A stretch of 64,000 bases of DNA, from positions 620,001-684,000 of the forward strand of contig JAACJO010000004.1 of the NCBI GenBank assembly GCA_013368445.1. Direction: 5' to 3'. This stretch comes from Leucocoprinus leucothites (Eukaryota > Basidiomycota > Agaricomycetes > Agaricales > Agaricaceae). The translations under genes were made by a program, and so were the position numbers. The notes beneath the pieces were generated by a model. That model ran no database searches and was not told the origin of the DNA. It saw nothing but the letters and a program-made list of their open reading frames with translations. This document shows, in pieces, positions 47,039 to 62,477 of this stretch. Every line of letters starts with the position of its first letter. Position 1 is the first letter of the stretch.

Positions 47039-49177
47039 AGACTGGTTGAGGAGAATCGGAAAGAGAGTTGAGGAGACAGGGCTGGAAATACAAGAAAGTG
47101 AGTGAGAAAGAAAGTGAAGAGAAAGCAATTGCAGGGAAAGGAAAAGAAGTAAGCGAGGAGTCCGGAGGGATGCATTGGAGTTATAAGGAGAGGTGCAACG
47201 AGGCTCAAGCAGGTCAGGGTCCGAGGCAGTGGGAATTCCGGACAATGACCGTTTCGGACAGTCGCACAATCAGCACTTCCACAATGCAGTTCCTTTGTCA
47301 CACCCTCTCTATTCTCTGAGTTCTTTATTCCGTCACTCTTCCTGCTGAGAATTGCTGTGCTCAATATACCCAAAGAACCCCTCTCCGAGGTCTCCTATGC
47401 CTCCGGAACAACCCCTCCGCCGGATGTCACCCCAACTCCCATACGCCATCAGAACGACTGTTAGCGCACAAGGGTCACATCCCGGTTTGACATTTCCTTT
47501 GACAAGTATCCGACTGCCATCTCCGTAAAGGAATCCTAGTACAGTACTCCATGTCTAGCTCTCATCGCCTAGTATGGGGCTTCTCTGTCATCCGGCCAAT
47601 TTTTTTCTCGGAGAGAAAGACGAAAAAAGAACTCTTCTGGATCACATCTGGACGGCCAGCATGTTGATCCTACGATATGAATAAATATTCTCCCCACAGG
47701 CCTAGCATCCGCAGCCTTTACCCTTCCTGGCTAATGAAAGCCGCCCACTTCATCTCCCTCTCTGAATTCGGACCGTTTAGCTTCTATACTAAAACACCCA
47801 TTGCCTGGTTGTTAAAATATGACATCACGACCTCCTATTTCGTATGCCCCTCAAAAGACATTCTCATTCGCCTCAACTCCAGAGGGGCGTTGAGCTCTCG
47901 GCTCAGCTCCTTTAATTTTCACGGCTCCAAGCCTCATCGCGCTCGTCAAGCGCAATTACTAACCAAGGGTCCACACAAGGCGCCCGATATTTACTGCACC
48001 CGAGGTCCTCTGTGGGCGCCAGGAGACGTTCAAACGAGGCTACGAGCCGGAAAAATCCTTAAGACGATCATGCTACTACCACTCAAATATTTGAACTCAG
48101 AGAAAAACTGCCGGAGCATTAGCCCCAAACTAAATTCGCAAATGACCGAGACCATCCCACACCTGCTCACCACAAATTCAAAAAGTCAAGGGTTAAAACA
48201 TCGACTTCAAGCTCAGTCACGTCAAATGAAGCTCTAAGTAGTTTTTGGTCCAAGCGCTGAGCTGTAAGCCTGAGTAACAATATACGTACCTTCGACCTTT
48301 TGAATTCAGCACGCTCCGGAGTCTTTGCACCGGGTCCGAATAAACACAGGGAGCAATACATTGACCACAATCTCAGCTCCAATTGCGCTCCGTACAGTAA
48401 GTACAGTAGTGTCCGATAGTGCGAGGCTATGAGCAAAGGGTCAACCACGCGTGGCCAGGTTCATCAAAGGGTTATACATAAGGTTTACTTCGTTGAAAGA
48501 TACCTCTCCCGCTGAGCGATGTGGATTAAAATAACACGACGGTTCCCAACGCCACAACTACATTTGACTAAGTGCTTGAACATAAAGTTATCACGGAATT
48601 CCAACTTTCAAAGCGTTTCACCCTCCTCGGAGATTCGCTGTTGCGCCGTCATTCACGGCCAGCGGCTACTCTGTACTTAGAGCTTCAAGCTTGAGAGAGC
48701 ACCTGTTATTGCAGAAGTTTAACCCGTACTAAGAGCGATCTGCAACCCGCCAAGCTACTGCTCCACCAACTTGAAGCATTAAACGTTATCTTGATCAATA
48801 CACTGAACACGAGGCTCTCATCTCTCATCCCACGAGTCCACCACGCGACATCGCTAGTATAATCACTTATCATTCGTATCTTCCAAAGGCGGAGAACGTC
48901 CAACACTCCGGCGGAACTTTATCCCAGCACCGTCCTTAGCGCAGCGGCATGCTAAGCACTATATTCAACGGTGAGTCCCGCCCAAGATATTGCAATTTCA
49001 AGCGCATTCAGTCCTAAACCAACCCTTCCCGGCTCTCGTGGCACTGGCAACGGCAGTCATTCAAATCCTTTATACTGCTCCCTCGCTCGCCGTTATATTC
49101 TTTGTTCCTGTCGCAATAAGTATTCATGCCGAGGACTGGAACAAGAGACTACACCAAGCCTTTTTAGGATCCAAAAT

Positions 49178-49202
49178 GTTCCGTTGCCAACAGCAACGGA
49201 AC
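49178..49202. repeat. Perfect short hairpin
   Basis: Arms GTTCCGTTGC and GCAACGGAAC around the loop CAACA; a 10-base perfect stem in non-coding DNA. Confidence 0.75.
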
Positions 49203-49534
49203 GGGTTCACACCCAGATCCCGAGGACCTCGATGATCGACGCTCACGGAGCTGGGGCCCCAGAAGTCGTCAAATAGCGGCTCAGTTGAGACCGTCTGCAA
49301 CAAGCATACGTGACACCGAGTGAACTTTTCAGGTTAGGGAAACCGGTGAACAAATCCAAAGTCTATTCCTTGCATCCTGATTTGCCGTCTGTGATAACCG
49401 TGATTGTGATGGCGGTGATAATCAAGATACTTCGCTTACTTCTAAACTTCGCTCTGAAAATAAAATAAAAACCACTCCGGCCTCGGACGTTTAGAACGCT
49501 CAAGTCTACCGCCAAGCGAAAACTCAAGAGCCTC

Positions 49535-49558
49535 ATTCTCGTTCTCGTTCTCATTCTC
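49535..49558. repeat. Hexanucleotide microsatellite (RTTCTC)4
   Basis: ATTCTC, GTTCTC, GTTCTC and ATTCTC in tandem within pyrimidine-rich sequence. Confidence 0.7.
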
Positions 49559-51287
49559 TCAGTGACAAGAAGTTCCTGAGCGTCTGAAATCAATGACCAG
49601 CAACTACAACACAGGGCAGAGGGCCTACCCAGTGACGAACACGTCCTCTGCGCACATTGAATCCCGAGTACCGCATCGGTTCCTCTCTTACAAATCACAT
49701 CGCTACCTCAACAATGTTTCTCACCCTCAATTGAGACCCTCTGAACGAACTCGGGCTCCCATCGATTCGCCAAGTTCTTTCACACTCCTTGCCGTCAGAC
49801 AGTGAGTCGGCATTATGAACTCCTTCAAACTTTGCACTGAATAATGAACTTGAGTCAGCCGACGTCTCTCAGGCTCTCTTCCGCTCGTCCCTGATTCCTG
49901 CGACCTGATGCTTGAGTCCCCCATCTGCCTGATAACCTTCTTATATCAACCTGAAACTTTGAAACCCACTGCCCAAGCTGAGGTACCCGATGACCAGTAC
50001 TGATTTATCCACGAACGTTCTCAGCGTCCAACTTCGTTGAGACGTAATCCTCGCTTGGGTCGCAAATCGCAAAGAATAATTTAATAAAGCCTGGTGAGTG
50101 TATTCTACTTACTTTCCTGCTAGTGGCGACTTTTCATCTCCGTCAAAGTTCAAACTAATATCATTGACTCCCAGGGTCAAGTCAGCACTGGGTAACATGC
50201 TACGAGGAGGGAATAAACAAGACTATACTGATATTTCGATATCTCGAGAATTCATGTGAGCAGATTAGCAGTTAGGACACACGTTTTTACGTCTTCAGAG
50301 TTTAAGCTCCCCAAGAGATGAAAATACCTCGATATCGCCAGCCTACTGGCTCGCTATTCTAGACGATCATTTTCTCACTGACATTGATAAATCTCTTCAT
50401 TTCCCTGGTCATAGTTGTACTACGTATTAAGTAAGAAAGAATATAACTGCACTGGGTTAACAAAACTCGCTCGCCGAATTCTAGGATCGCCTTTTCTATA
50501 AAATCACTCTCCGTCAACTGCTCTACGCCCTTTCAGACACTTCGTTAAGCCCTTCCTCAGAATATTCCTGAGCGCATAGAGACGGAGAAAAAAATAAAGA
50601 AATAACCGGCCTTCGGTAAATGAATGTCAGGCCCACCTTCAGGTTCATCTTTTGCGAAGCTCGTAAGTTCGCAGAATTCTGATCAAGCATTCCAGGTGAC
50701 AAGCGAGAGTGGATGTGATGTATGTAGTGATTTCTGGAATATTTATACGTGTATGTGCTACGATGGATTGTTGTATGTGTTATGTGCTACTTCGAACGAG
50801 AATTTGGAGAGGAAGAATAAGATGAAGTTTAAGTATGTAGGGCACCAGCAAAAAAGCAAATAATAGAAGAAGGGGAGGCGACGTGTCCATGTGTAATACT
50901 ACTGGATATTCAAACAACGGTTCGGAATATAATAGAGGAGTAAAGGGAACAAGAGAGACTGAATCCAAGCGGAAAATGATGGTGGCTGTGACCCTTGTCT
51001 GCATCTCAGGCAACGCCGTGGCCCTGGTTTTCCGTATTGAAGAGACTCCTTCCTATCCATGTCCAAATCGACTTCCAGAACTAGAACCCCAATGCCATAA
51101 TTCTCCGCATCACTTGGTTCCTTGCCGGCGACCCTCACATTCCGCTCCACCGAACAAACAGAATTCCAACTCGAGTAATGTTAGGATGTGATTGGATACG
51201 TGCCAATGGGTGGTGAGAGTGTAGGTGTTTGCTTGGACAGGGGAAGGGAAACGGAATAATGGGAATTGCGCATAAAAGGGTGACGAG

Positions 51288-53612
51288 CTATAGGAAAGCG
51301 TCTTTGGGCAGTGTGTCCTTGACTTGTTCAAAATTCGCAATCGCCCTTTCAAAATCCCAGGCATTATTGGTCAAGCAATCGACGGCATAATGTGCATTCA
51401 ATCGCGTTCGCCCACAGATTCGTAGAACAAGGTCCTGCTGTACTTGAGGCTATGTGATAATTGCTATGAGTAAAGTTCTAGACGAGAACAGTTATCGGAC
51501 ATACTAAGGTCCTGAGCGCCTGTTGTTGTGCCAAGGGTAGGGATGAGGCCGAGAACTCAGCTGATTTCTGAGGGACCTTCGACTTCGCTTCAGCTTGCAC
51601 TAACATCGGTCCGACCTTCCATGCGATGGGATTTGAAAAGCCTCTTATCGTGAGCTGGTCACACAGGACAACAACGTCCCAGCCACTGAGCTTCGCCCTA
51701 AGGACAAAGTGATCAAGACCTGAGCTCAGTTAAACGGTAGAAGAGTACTCACCTCGATCCTTCCGGAGCAGGCAATAGAATGAAAGATCTATCAAAGGAG
51801 CGTATCCCTTGTGAAGGTACTATCGACAGAGCGATGAGCCATCAGCGTACCAGTTCGAGTTGTCATATTAACTTACTTTCCATAAATTCACCGTGGAGCG
51901 TTAACAAGAGAGCACTACCCTCCCCGTGTGGGACAGGGAATGCGTCCACAACGAATTTGTGCATAGCACCCTGTACATCATGTTTTGTTTTGGGGAGAGC
52001 TGCCTGTGCAGCTATGATCTTCGATGCCCCAGTGTGCAGATCCTCAACCATCTTATCAACGTTGACTTGAGGGCGACTGAGATTCCGTGATCCTCCTCCG
52101 GAGTTATTCAGCCAGTGCTCCCACGTAAGCTTCCTCTGGTTGGGCATCGTGTTATGAAGATTCTCTATGCGTGCACGTGCGGGTATACTGGTATTGCAAC
52201 AATAAGAAAAGTTCGCTTGTGGATCATAAACGTCCAATAGCCCACTCCTCTGCGTGTCAAACATTTGGAAGAACCTGAAACTAGTATATGAGATTCCGTC
52301 CCTTAGAATGGTGAGGGTGCATACCGGAAGAGGAAGTTGCTAACGAGAGCTCCATCGACACCGGCGATAAAAGGGCTTCCCATCCCGCAAGGAAATGTGG
52401 TTGCACTGGGTTTAGGAACAGTTGGCGTTGACCCAGGTGCAGAATCATTGGTAAAGCCAATTTGTGTGATCGCTTCAGAGTCCAGCACCTCCAACGCGGG
52501 GAAACGACGAGCGATTTCACTGGTAAAGATATCAGTCACATCAAGAACTTCTAAATGTGTTGAGCTATATACCTCCGATAACGGTCTCCTCGTCCATTTT
52601 TGTATTCCATGTCACGTAAAGGTGTCCCAACGAGGACCAACTCCCGAAGATGCTTCATTTTATCCTTCTTGGCTCCGACGGGGTCCAAGTCCCTCCAAGT
52701 TTTGATGGAGTTTCCCTGTAGTGATAGATTACGGAGCTTTGGAAGGTACCGATCAAGGTATGCCAAATGGATGCCTAAGATATTGTTGTTCGCCAGCGAT
52801 AGTGTCTGGACCTAATGAAACATTAGCTTCCTACCACATGACGGGGGGTGTCTCACGACCAACCTCTGGTTTGAGTTGAGCGGCAAGCTTGAAAATTACA
52901 GCACCAGTGCGAGCGTCTCCTCCATAGCCGGGTGGAGTAAGAGAATATTTCTTCACGACTTCGTCATCGATCATAGACTATCATGCGCTCAGTAAAACTT
53001 GATAACGTCACTGGCAATGAGGCACATACCTCGAGATTGAGAAAACGCGTGTTTGGATCATATCGCTTGTCCACAAGCTGTCTCCATGCATCCACGGTAC
53101 TCTGTTTCTCTATCCTCACAGGCTCTCCGTCCCTCCGTCGTATCCGTCCGGCGAGTGTAGGGCGCGATGCACCACGTATTGAAAGAGGATCCGAAGGTCC
53201 CGCACCACGGGCCGATGACGTCGTTCTGGTGGCGAGCTGAGTCGAGGCATCGGTAAGCGTTTGGTCATCATCTTGTGGAAAAAAGGGAGGGCAACGGGAT
53301 GCAAGAAGGAATGGATGCCAAGAGCGCTGCACTTTGTGGCGTCAACAGCCCAAGCGTTCCGTGGCCTTCCTGTTGGGAAAGAAGAGAATGAGTAGTGATA
53401 ATTACCGTCCGTTGTGAAGATCCAAGAGTTTGTTCTTTGGCTGATTCATTTGCGCGTGGTCTTCTCCGGGATTTAGGGGTGATTTTCTTTCCTCCCGGCC
53501 TGCCCTTCTCGCCGTCGCGCATGCGGGTGTCTGAATCCATAAGACCTGCCTTACGGAGGGCGCCAGCGGCGATAGTTCTAGACCCAGACGCCGGTGGTGG
53601 TGTTGAAAACAT
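51288..53612 (-). CDS. MEX67: mRNA export factor Mex67/NXF1
   Basis: Nuclear mRNA export receptor that binds RNA and the nuclear pore with its partner Mtr2/p15. Exons on the minus strand: 53612-53406, 53326-53030 (5' junction uncertain), 52977-52864, 52811-52573, 52519-52325, 52274-51877, 51819-51753, 51697-51505 and 51449-51288, about 623 residues. Order: basic Arg-rich N-terminus, Asp-rich link, leucine-rich repeats ([52 protein letters not shown]), NTF2-like domain ([17 protein letters not shown] to [19 protein letters not shown] and [15 protein letters not shown]), then the pore-binding TAP-C/UBA domain ([20 protein letters not shown]) to the stop. All junctions from exon 2 on keep phase. 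The join between exons 1 and 2 was chosen for phase alone. The spacer to the next gene (53613-53913) holds nothing recognised. Confidence 0.88.
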
Positions 53613-53913
53613 GATGATATGGTGGTTGTATGAGGGAGTGGCAAGAATCGTCAAAATACAGATGGTGGTTGACGACAAAGAGTAGTTAATGAGCAGTGGC
53701 TGGCCGCGGCTGAGTCAAAAGGCAGTGTGAATCGGCGACTGTATTTTCCCACGCTCTGTAGTCCCGAACCTCTCAACCAATTCGAGCACCCGCGTGATAG
53801 ATAAGAATGAGTGCTGCAGAACAATGAAATGTATATTGGACTATAACTATCTTATTGAACTAACAACATCCAGTAACGGGGGTGAATGGAATCACAAGGA
53901 ACGAGGGGAACAT

Positions 53914-56075
53914 CTACTCTTCAGCATCTGAACATTCAGACTCCGAGAGCAGACAAGGTCCTTGATAGACGCCATCGCACTTCAATAGCTCCGGCACAGC
54001 CAGGATATTCTCCTTATAGCTAATCACCTCTATGGTGTGAGGACCGGAAGAATCGCCTTGCAGCGTATCAACAGACAGAAACTCTTTCTGCAGGGTCACA
54101 TCCTCCTTCCAACGACTTTCACCCAAATGTTCCTCCAATTCGGGCTGTCCGTCATCCAGCGAAGCTGTGACTGGAACTATTGTTGCTTGCGATTGCATGT
54201 GAGTTTCATGACCACTGTTCCCCATGCACAAGGATGCTTGGGTTGATTCGTTCATGTTGTTTTCTATCAATTGCAATGCATGCGCAAACACATCGGTGTT
54301 GCTAGCATGAACAGAGAGAACAACGTCTGTATGCGCAGGCGTCTGTGCAGCTTCAATTGCGTGATCTGTTATTTCAAGAGGCTCCTCGTCTCTGCCCATA
54401 TCAAGGCCGGCAGCCGGGTCCGAAAAAGGAAGGATCTCGACTGAAAGGTCTTTGAAAGAGGAATCCCAGTGATCTGAACCAGATCCACCACGAAAGTCGC
54501 TAAGCATCAGCTCAGAGATATCTTCATCTTCTTGAAAAGCACACGCGCTAGCGATATCGAAATCTAACACCGAAGACACTTTCGTCGCCTCAGAGCTCTC
54601 GGCGACAGGGAGAGAAGACGGAGCAAACAGCGTGTAATCCACGGAATCGTCAAGAGGAATGTCGCTCGGGGGAAGATCGCTTTCCAAAGCAGCTAGAAGC
54701 TCTTGGAAGTCCTCCTCTTCTCGGCTGAGATCTGATGTCCGATCCATCCTCGACAGACACGGGGAGTCCTTTTGTAAACTCAGTATGATGCCAATCTGCT
54801 CCCAAGGATCAGAATAATCCAGTAAATTTGTGGCATTCTGTTCCGGGACACTTCCTGTGTCTCTAGACTTGGTCTCCCCTGCACTTTGTCCAGAGCTCTG
54901 TAATGAAGATCTCCGCCCGCTCCTTGCACGATCTTCACAGACCGGAAGGAGTTCTTGGCTGAATTCCTCAATCTCGGAAGACGAAGTTACGTATCGGTTT
55001 TTTTCATCATGAGAGGAACCGAGGACGAAGCTCGATAATGGCGAAGACCAACCACCGAGCGACCAATCTGCGCCTTCAGATATCTCCATCTTCTTCCCGA
55101 TCCCAGAATATCGAGAGGCTGGAGACTGGTTTCTTGAAGCAACGATGTCAAAGGAGCTTCCAATTCTTAGAGGAGGCGTCGGCTTGCTGAGTTCCATGAG
55201 ATCATTGGAGTGCTGGGATTGTCCGAACGCGAATATAGAAGACACTGGCTCCTCGGAATATGAAAGGGACCCTCGAGAAAAAGCGGAAGAATCTCGGTAG
55301 TCAAATCCAGACTCAACAATCAATCAATGAATATGCACGATGAGCGAAACAGAAATAACACAATTACCTGTGAAAAGTAGTCCACAGTTTCCTCCTCTCC
55401 GTTTGAGACCTGAACATCCTTTTCATCTGCAATTGAAGAGGACGATCTAGATTTCCGGCCAAAGCATTTCCTTGACGAAGACAAGCCCGAGAGACCAGCC
55501 AAATCAGACATAGTGAGAATACAACTGATAGCAGCATTTGAAGAAAACGCTTTGTTCTTTCAGCTGTGGACCAGAACACAGATGTACGAGCCTCTGGGCA
55601 TGATGAACTCACGCTCGAGAATGTCCAGTTGTTGTAAAAGCTTTGACTTCGTCAGTTTGGAAGAAGTCGAGTTAGCCTTGGTAGCCTTTGAGGGGTTCTC
55701 CCTTTTTCGTTTCTCCAAGATAGATGGTGTCGATTGTACCGACTTAGACTCTGGAACAGCGTCCAAGTGTGACGCGGCTTTTCTTGCATGAGTAAAGTCG
55801 ATAGAAGTGCATGCCGCCGTCGACCTGGAAGTCTTTGCCCTTACAATTTCTTCCCCTGGCCCGAACCGGGGCTGAACGCCCAGTCCTTTTGATAAGAGAT
55901 TAAGTTTTCGACGCCCAAAAAACTCCCTTTGCGCTTTCCCGGATTTGTCTCTCGTCTTTGCCCTCGCAGCATTGCTGGTGAAACAATGAATCACATATTT
56001 TTAGCCTCTTGTCAAAAAAAGATCAAAAACATAGTTGGCGTACCGCCTTCCTCCCATATAATTAGCACCAACCAT
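53914..56075 (-). CDS. Ser/acid-rich protein, unrecognised
   Basis: Four exons on the minus strand: 56075-56044, 55974-55588, 55524-55368 and 55311-53914, 657 residues. Introns are GTACGC...CCAG, GTACAT...TCAG and GTAATT...TGAG, all in phase. The N-terminus is basic (MVGANYMGGRRNAARAKTR, then FFGRRKLNLLSKGLG). The remainder is Ser-, Asp- and Glu-rich with no predicted globular core, no signal peptide and no membrane segment. Short acidic motifs such as EEEDFQELLAALESDLPP, DEDISELMLSDF and SECSDAEE look like interaction or degradation motifs. I do not recognise the family. The second intron junction is the weakest. It is probably nuclear, judged only from the basic N-terminus. Confidence 0.65.
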
Positions 56076-57010
56076 GCCAGAATTGACCAGTAAATAATGT
56101 CAGTTTGTGTTAATGTGCCCTAAGGTAAGTAGAAGATATAGGGCGAGGAACGTGGAAGCTCAAAAGAAGCCGACCATGAGAGCGGAGCCTATCTGCCGAG
56201 GTTTGAATACAGTCTTGAAGATAACGTGACCAAATACTACCCAATCGCGCCTCTCAGCCCTCTTTTCTTGAGTCGAAACCCGAAAACATTACAATCGTGT
56301 ATTCGAGAAAGAATACCGTCTTGGGCTATCTCTCACGGATTCTGCACAGCTCAAAAAGCCACCTCATCTTCTGAGCGTGATCATTTTGCCGTCTTTCTCA
56401 CTCTGACTTTGTCGACCAATGATAATCAGAGCTCCCGATAGTAGGTATTCATCATCAACCTCTCCTCCCACTTGAACTCCGAGAATACAAACTCGGAAAT
56501 AACAATCATACGAAACAGTAAATCCCGAATTTATCCAAGGGTAAACGAGCTCTTGCTCAGCAAAGGTATCACTTGAAGTTACTCTAGACTAAAACTCAAC
56601 CAAGTTCTCAGCCTGCGAATGGACCATAGTAAGACTATAATTAAGTTGCCAATTAAGTTGCACGAGGTGTTCGATACTCCCACCTCCGCACAATCAACAC
56701 AGTGTATTCGAAATGGCCCGAACTGTCATCGCAAGGAAAAAAATCTTCGCATTAATATTTACCGGTATGCACCTCGCAGTCATCACATCTTTCTGAACTT
56801 GAAGACGGCACGGTATACTGCTCGTGACCATGTTCGTCCCTAGAGCGGAAGCATGGTACTTATGGGGCTTATTCATCCGCTATTAAATGAACCCCTTTTC
56901 GCCGCATATAGTTCACTAGCTCCCACCATTACAACATAGCACGTTCCGCCCGAGCCTTCTTGTGCTCTCATGCCCAAGGCTGCAGCATTTAAACTGGCCA
57001 TTAGTCCTTC
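56076..57010. other. Divergent intergenic region
   Basis: Should hold the promoters of the Ser-rich gene (-) and the carboxylesterase (+). No coding sequence or other feature is supported. Confidence 0.55.
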
Positions 57011-59454
<2,444 letters not shown>

Positions 59455-60496
59455 GAAGAAAGGAATGCTTCGAAACTTCGATAGGGGATATGTAGCTTGA
59501 TGATTTCTTCTCGACATTAGCAGCCCTTAAGAATTAATACGTATAACGAAAATTTGAAACGTAGGGGATCTCGTACCTCAGGTGAAATTTCGTTGAGTTC
59601 TCAACCTCAATTATGGTATTATCGTCAGCGTGGAATGGTCATTCAATTTGCCTGAGTAAAGCCTTGACTGATGGATAATGGGGTGATATTAAACTGAACG
59701 TTCCGACTGACATCGCACTCTAGAACCGCCGCCTTGTGACCGAAAACAGCCACAGACTTCTCTGTTACTCGCATCCTAGAGTTATCATCTGACCATGAAC
59801 TCTGGATTTTTGACGTCCTCAAACCCTCGACTTGTATGACTTGGTCATTGCCAGCCTAGCTCCAGGCGGCTCTCTGAGCTCAGATGGCTGTTCCTTTGTG
59901 ATGAATGACTAAGAAAACGTACTGTTTGTTGACCGATTTGGGACTGATCGCACATGGTCGGTTCGGATCACGAAGAATCACTGACTCGTACTCCAATAGT
60001 TATTTTTGGATGTCCAATACCCAACCGGCCTATACCTGACTCGTTCAGTGCCAGCAGTAAACGGCCACAGAAGTTCTGTCAATTAGAGCTTGTTTGTAAG
60101 TCAATTTTGCGTCAAAACGACTCAATTCTCCCTCAAATTACCAGTGTGCTCTGCTGCAGAGGGGAGGCTTTCCCATCAAATCAAGCTAGATTTCGTTCGC
60201 TCAAAATCCGGTTGCAAACAACCTCTATTGCGTTTTCCTCGTCAGAATTCTCATTTGGGTATACTAATATATAGTATTATAGTCGTGATGCCATCAGTTC
60301 TAACCACTGCGCAGCCGGCATATCACTGATCCAATTACTTCAGCCCCTTACTGGATGGAGGAAAAGAAGACTTAGCCCTGGCTTCCTGATTTTCACCACT
60401 ATAAAATCGCTCGCCTCCAGCAAGGTCAGTTGGTCGTCCAATCCACCCATCTTTCCTCCCCCTTGTGTGGAGCCGTCCACTCGCGCCTTCCACCCC
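59455..60496. other. Spacer without recognisable gene
   Basis: 3' region of the esterase and promoter of MFS gene C. Frames are under 110 codons with no motif. Confidence 0.5.
60400..60406 (+). promoter_or_regulatory. TATA box of MFS gene C
   Basis: TATAAAA 97 bases upstream of the start codon at 60497. Confidence 0.55.
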
Positions 60497-62477
60497 ATGG
60501 CTGATATTTCCGATATTAGACGATCTACCAACGTAGGCCAAGAGATAGAACATCGTCGGCCACTGAAATCGACTTCTGCAGTCACGAGAAACGGCCCAGA
60601 GACGATTGACGCTGAAGAGGCACCGCGCACCCCATTACCCAAATTCCAGCTCTTCCTTATTCTTCTGATCCAATTTGCGGAGCCCATCACTGCGGTCGTC
60701 ATCTATCCCTTCGTCAATCAATTTGTTCGAGATACTGGAATCACTCAAGGAGACGATAGGAAGACTGGTTATTATGCTGGTGTCATCGTAAGATTTTCAC
60801 TTTTTTTTTGTAAGCACGAGTGGACGCTGAGTGATTTTTTTTGCATTTCAATCATTCAATGCTCCATTACACATGACAGGAATCGGCCTTCTTCTTCGCC
60901 GAAGCTGTTACAGTTTTCCATTGGGGGTGGTTATCCGACCGCTTCGGGAGAAGACCGATTCTACTGCTTGGGCCTCTGGGTCTAGCATTTGCGATGATGA
61001 GGTTTGGATATTCCACGTCCTTTTGGCCGATGGTTTGGTCAAGATGCATGCAAGGTGTCTTTAACGGCAACATTGGTAAGTTCTCTAGGTTGAATCGCGG
61101 TCGAAGTAATTTCTGAGAAGTCTTTGTATAGGGGTTTCAAAAACTGTCATGGTCGAGGTAAGACAGCACTCGATTCGCCTTCATGAGCAAATCGTGACAT
61201 TAGTCCCCAGCTATCCGACTCAACTAATATTGGCGAGGCTTTTGCCATGATGCCTCTTATGTGGAGTGCCGGAACCACCGTCGCGTACGCACAAACCCTC
61301 AGTCCTTTCTTGCTAAGTACTGACATTCTCTCAAGCCCGATAATGGGTGGTGTCTTGAGCAATCCGGCCAAAAGATGGCCAAATATTTTCGGCAAGATTA
61401 CTCTTTTCAAGGAGCATCCGTATTTCCTTCCCTGTCTGGTTTCGGGGATTCTTTCCTTCTTCACATTTGTTATAGGATTCCTCGGATTGAAAGAGGTAAG
61501 TATCTAACGCCCGGTCTAATATGCAGTCCCAGCTTATGTCTTTCACATAGACGCACCCAGCCCTCAGTGCTTCCAAAACCTCAGTCAGTGACAAGGAGCG
61601 AAGGCGGGATACAGAAATTTCGAATGTTAGTTCCATAGACACCCTCCTCGGCGGCAATGACACCCTTGACTACGGAACGGTCACTTCAACCCGCTGCCCG
61701 TCGCCTGCATCGTCCGAAGCCTCTACAGATTCGGTCAAGAAGCTCGCGGATCCAAACTCGGAATCTGCCACCTTACGTTCTGTGCTTGCATCCAGGAAAA
61801 TGCAGTTCATCATCATAAACTACATCTTCCTCACCTTCACGGACATGTGCTATACTGTCCTTCTGCCGTTGATATTCTCCACTTCTATAGAGACTGGTGG
61901 GCTCAGCCTAACTCCTTATGAGATCGGCTTGACCATGGGTATCTGGGGCGTGATCAACGCTTTCGTGCAGATTTACTGGTTCGGTAAAATCCTCAGGAAG
62001 TATGGTGGGCCCTCGTTGTACAAGGTCTCATACACCTGCTACCTTATGTGCCTCTTGACATTCCCCTTGGCGACTTACTTTGCACAGCAAAGCGGGAAAG
62101 CCGGGTTCGGGGCTTGGGTAATGATTTTGGTCCAATTACTTTTCCGATTTTTCTCATATATGACCTATGGTTCGTATTCACCGCGTCTTGCACAAACATG
62201 TACTGACTCGTGTTCTCTACAAGGCGCAATTCATGTCATCATCGCTGAATCAACTCCAAAGCGTATACTGGGATCTATGAACGGTCTTGTCCAAATGACG
62301 GGTTGCATGATGCGCACACTTGCTCCAACGTTTGCTTCCTCGTTGTTCTCGGTATCCATCCAAGAGCAGATTCTAGGCGGGTACTTCGTCTACGTGGTCA
62401 TCTACGCCATCGTTCTGGTCGGTATTGGTTTCAGTAGAGGACTGACCGATCATAAGCAGAAGGGGAGATCTGCTTAG
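60497..62477 (+). CDS. MFS transporter, paralogue C
   Basis: Third paralogue of the 19-24 kb transporters, here on the opposite strand. Seven exons: 60497-60787, 60880-61075, 61132-61157 (26 bases), 61211-61284, 61336-61495, 61551-62169 and 62224-62477, 539 residues. Exons 2-5 have exactly the same lengths as in A and B. Motif A reads GWLSDRFGRRPIL; helix 1 contains AEPITAVVIYPFVNQFV. The frame upstream of 60497 lacks another ATG, and the TATA box supports this start. The C-terminal half begins after a Ser/Thr-rich loop at MQFIIINYIFLTF. Substrate unknown. The neighbours are a secreted esterase and a GMC oxidase. Confidence 0.92.

Larger units (their letters stand above)
47039..51287. other. 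4.2 kb gene-poor stretch
   Basis: The left end is the promoter of the ankyrin gene. The longest frame, 186 codons at 47677-48237 (+), starts with ATG but has no motif, no compositional support and no splice partner, so it is not called. Also present are a perfect hairpin at 49178-49202 and a short RTTCTC repeat at 49535-49558. No tRNA or transposon was recognised. Confidence 0.45.

Noticed and set aside
47677..48237. 186-codon + strand frame
   Set aside because: Starts with ATG but shows no domain, signal peptide or compositional support, and has no neighbouring exons. Left uncalled.
48921..48990. Possible tRNA-like sequence
   Set aside because: No matching A and B boxes or acceptor stem could be paired. 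No tRNA is supported anywhere in the window.
55364..55612. Alternative frame across exon 3 of the Ser-rich gene
   Set aside because: It ends in a stop and does not join the 466-codon last exon in phase.
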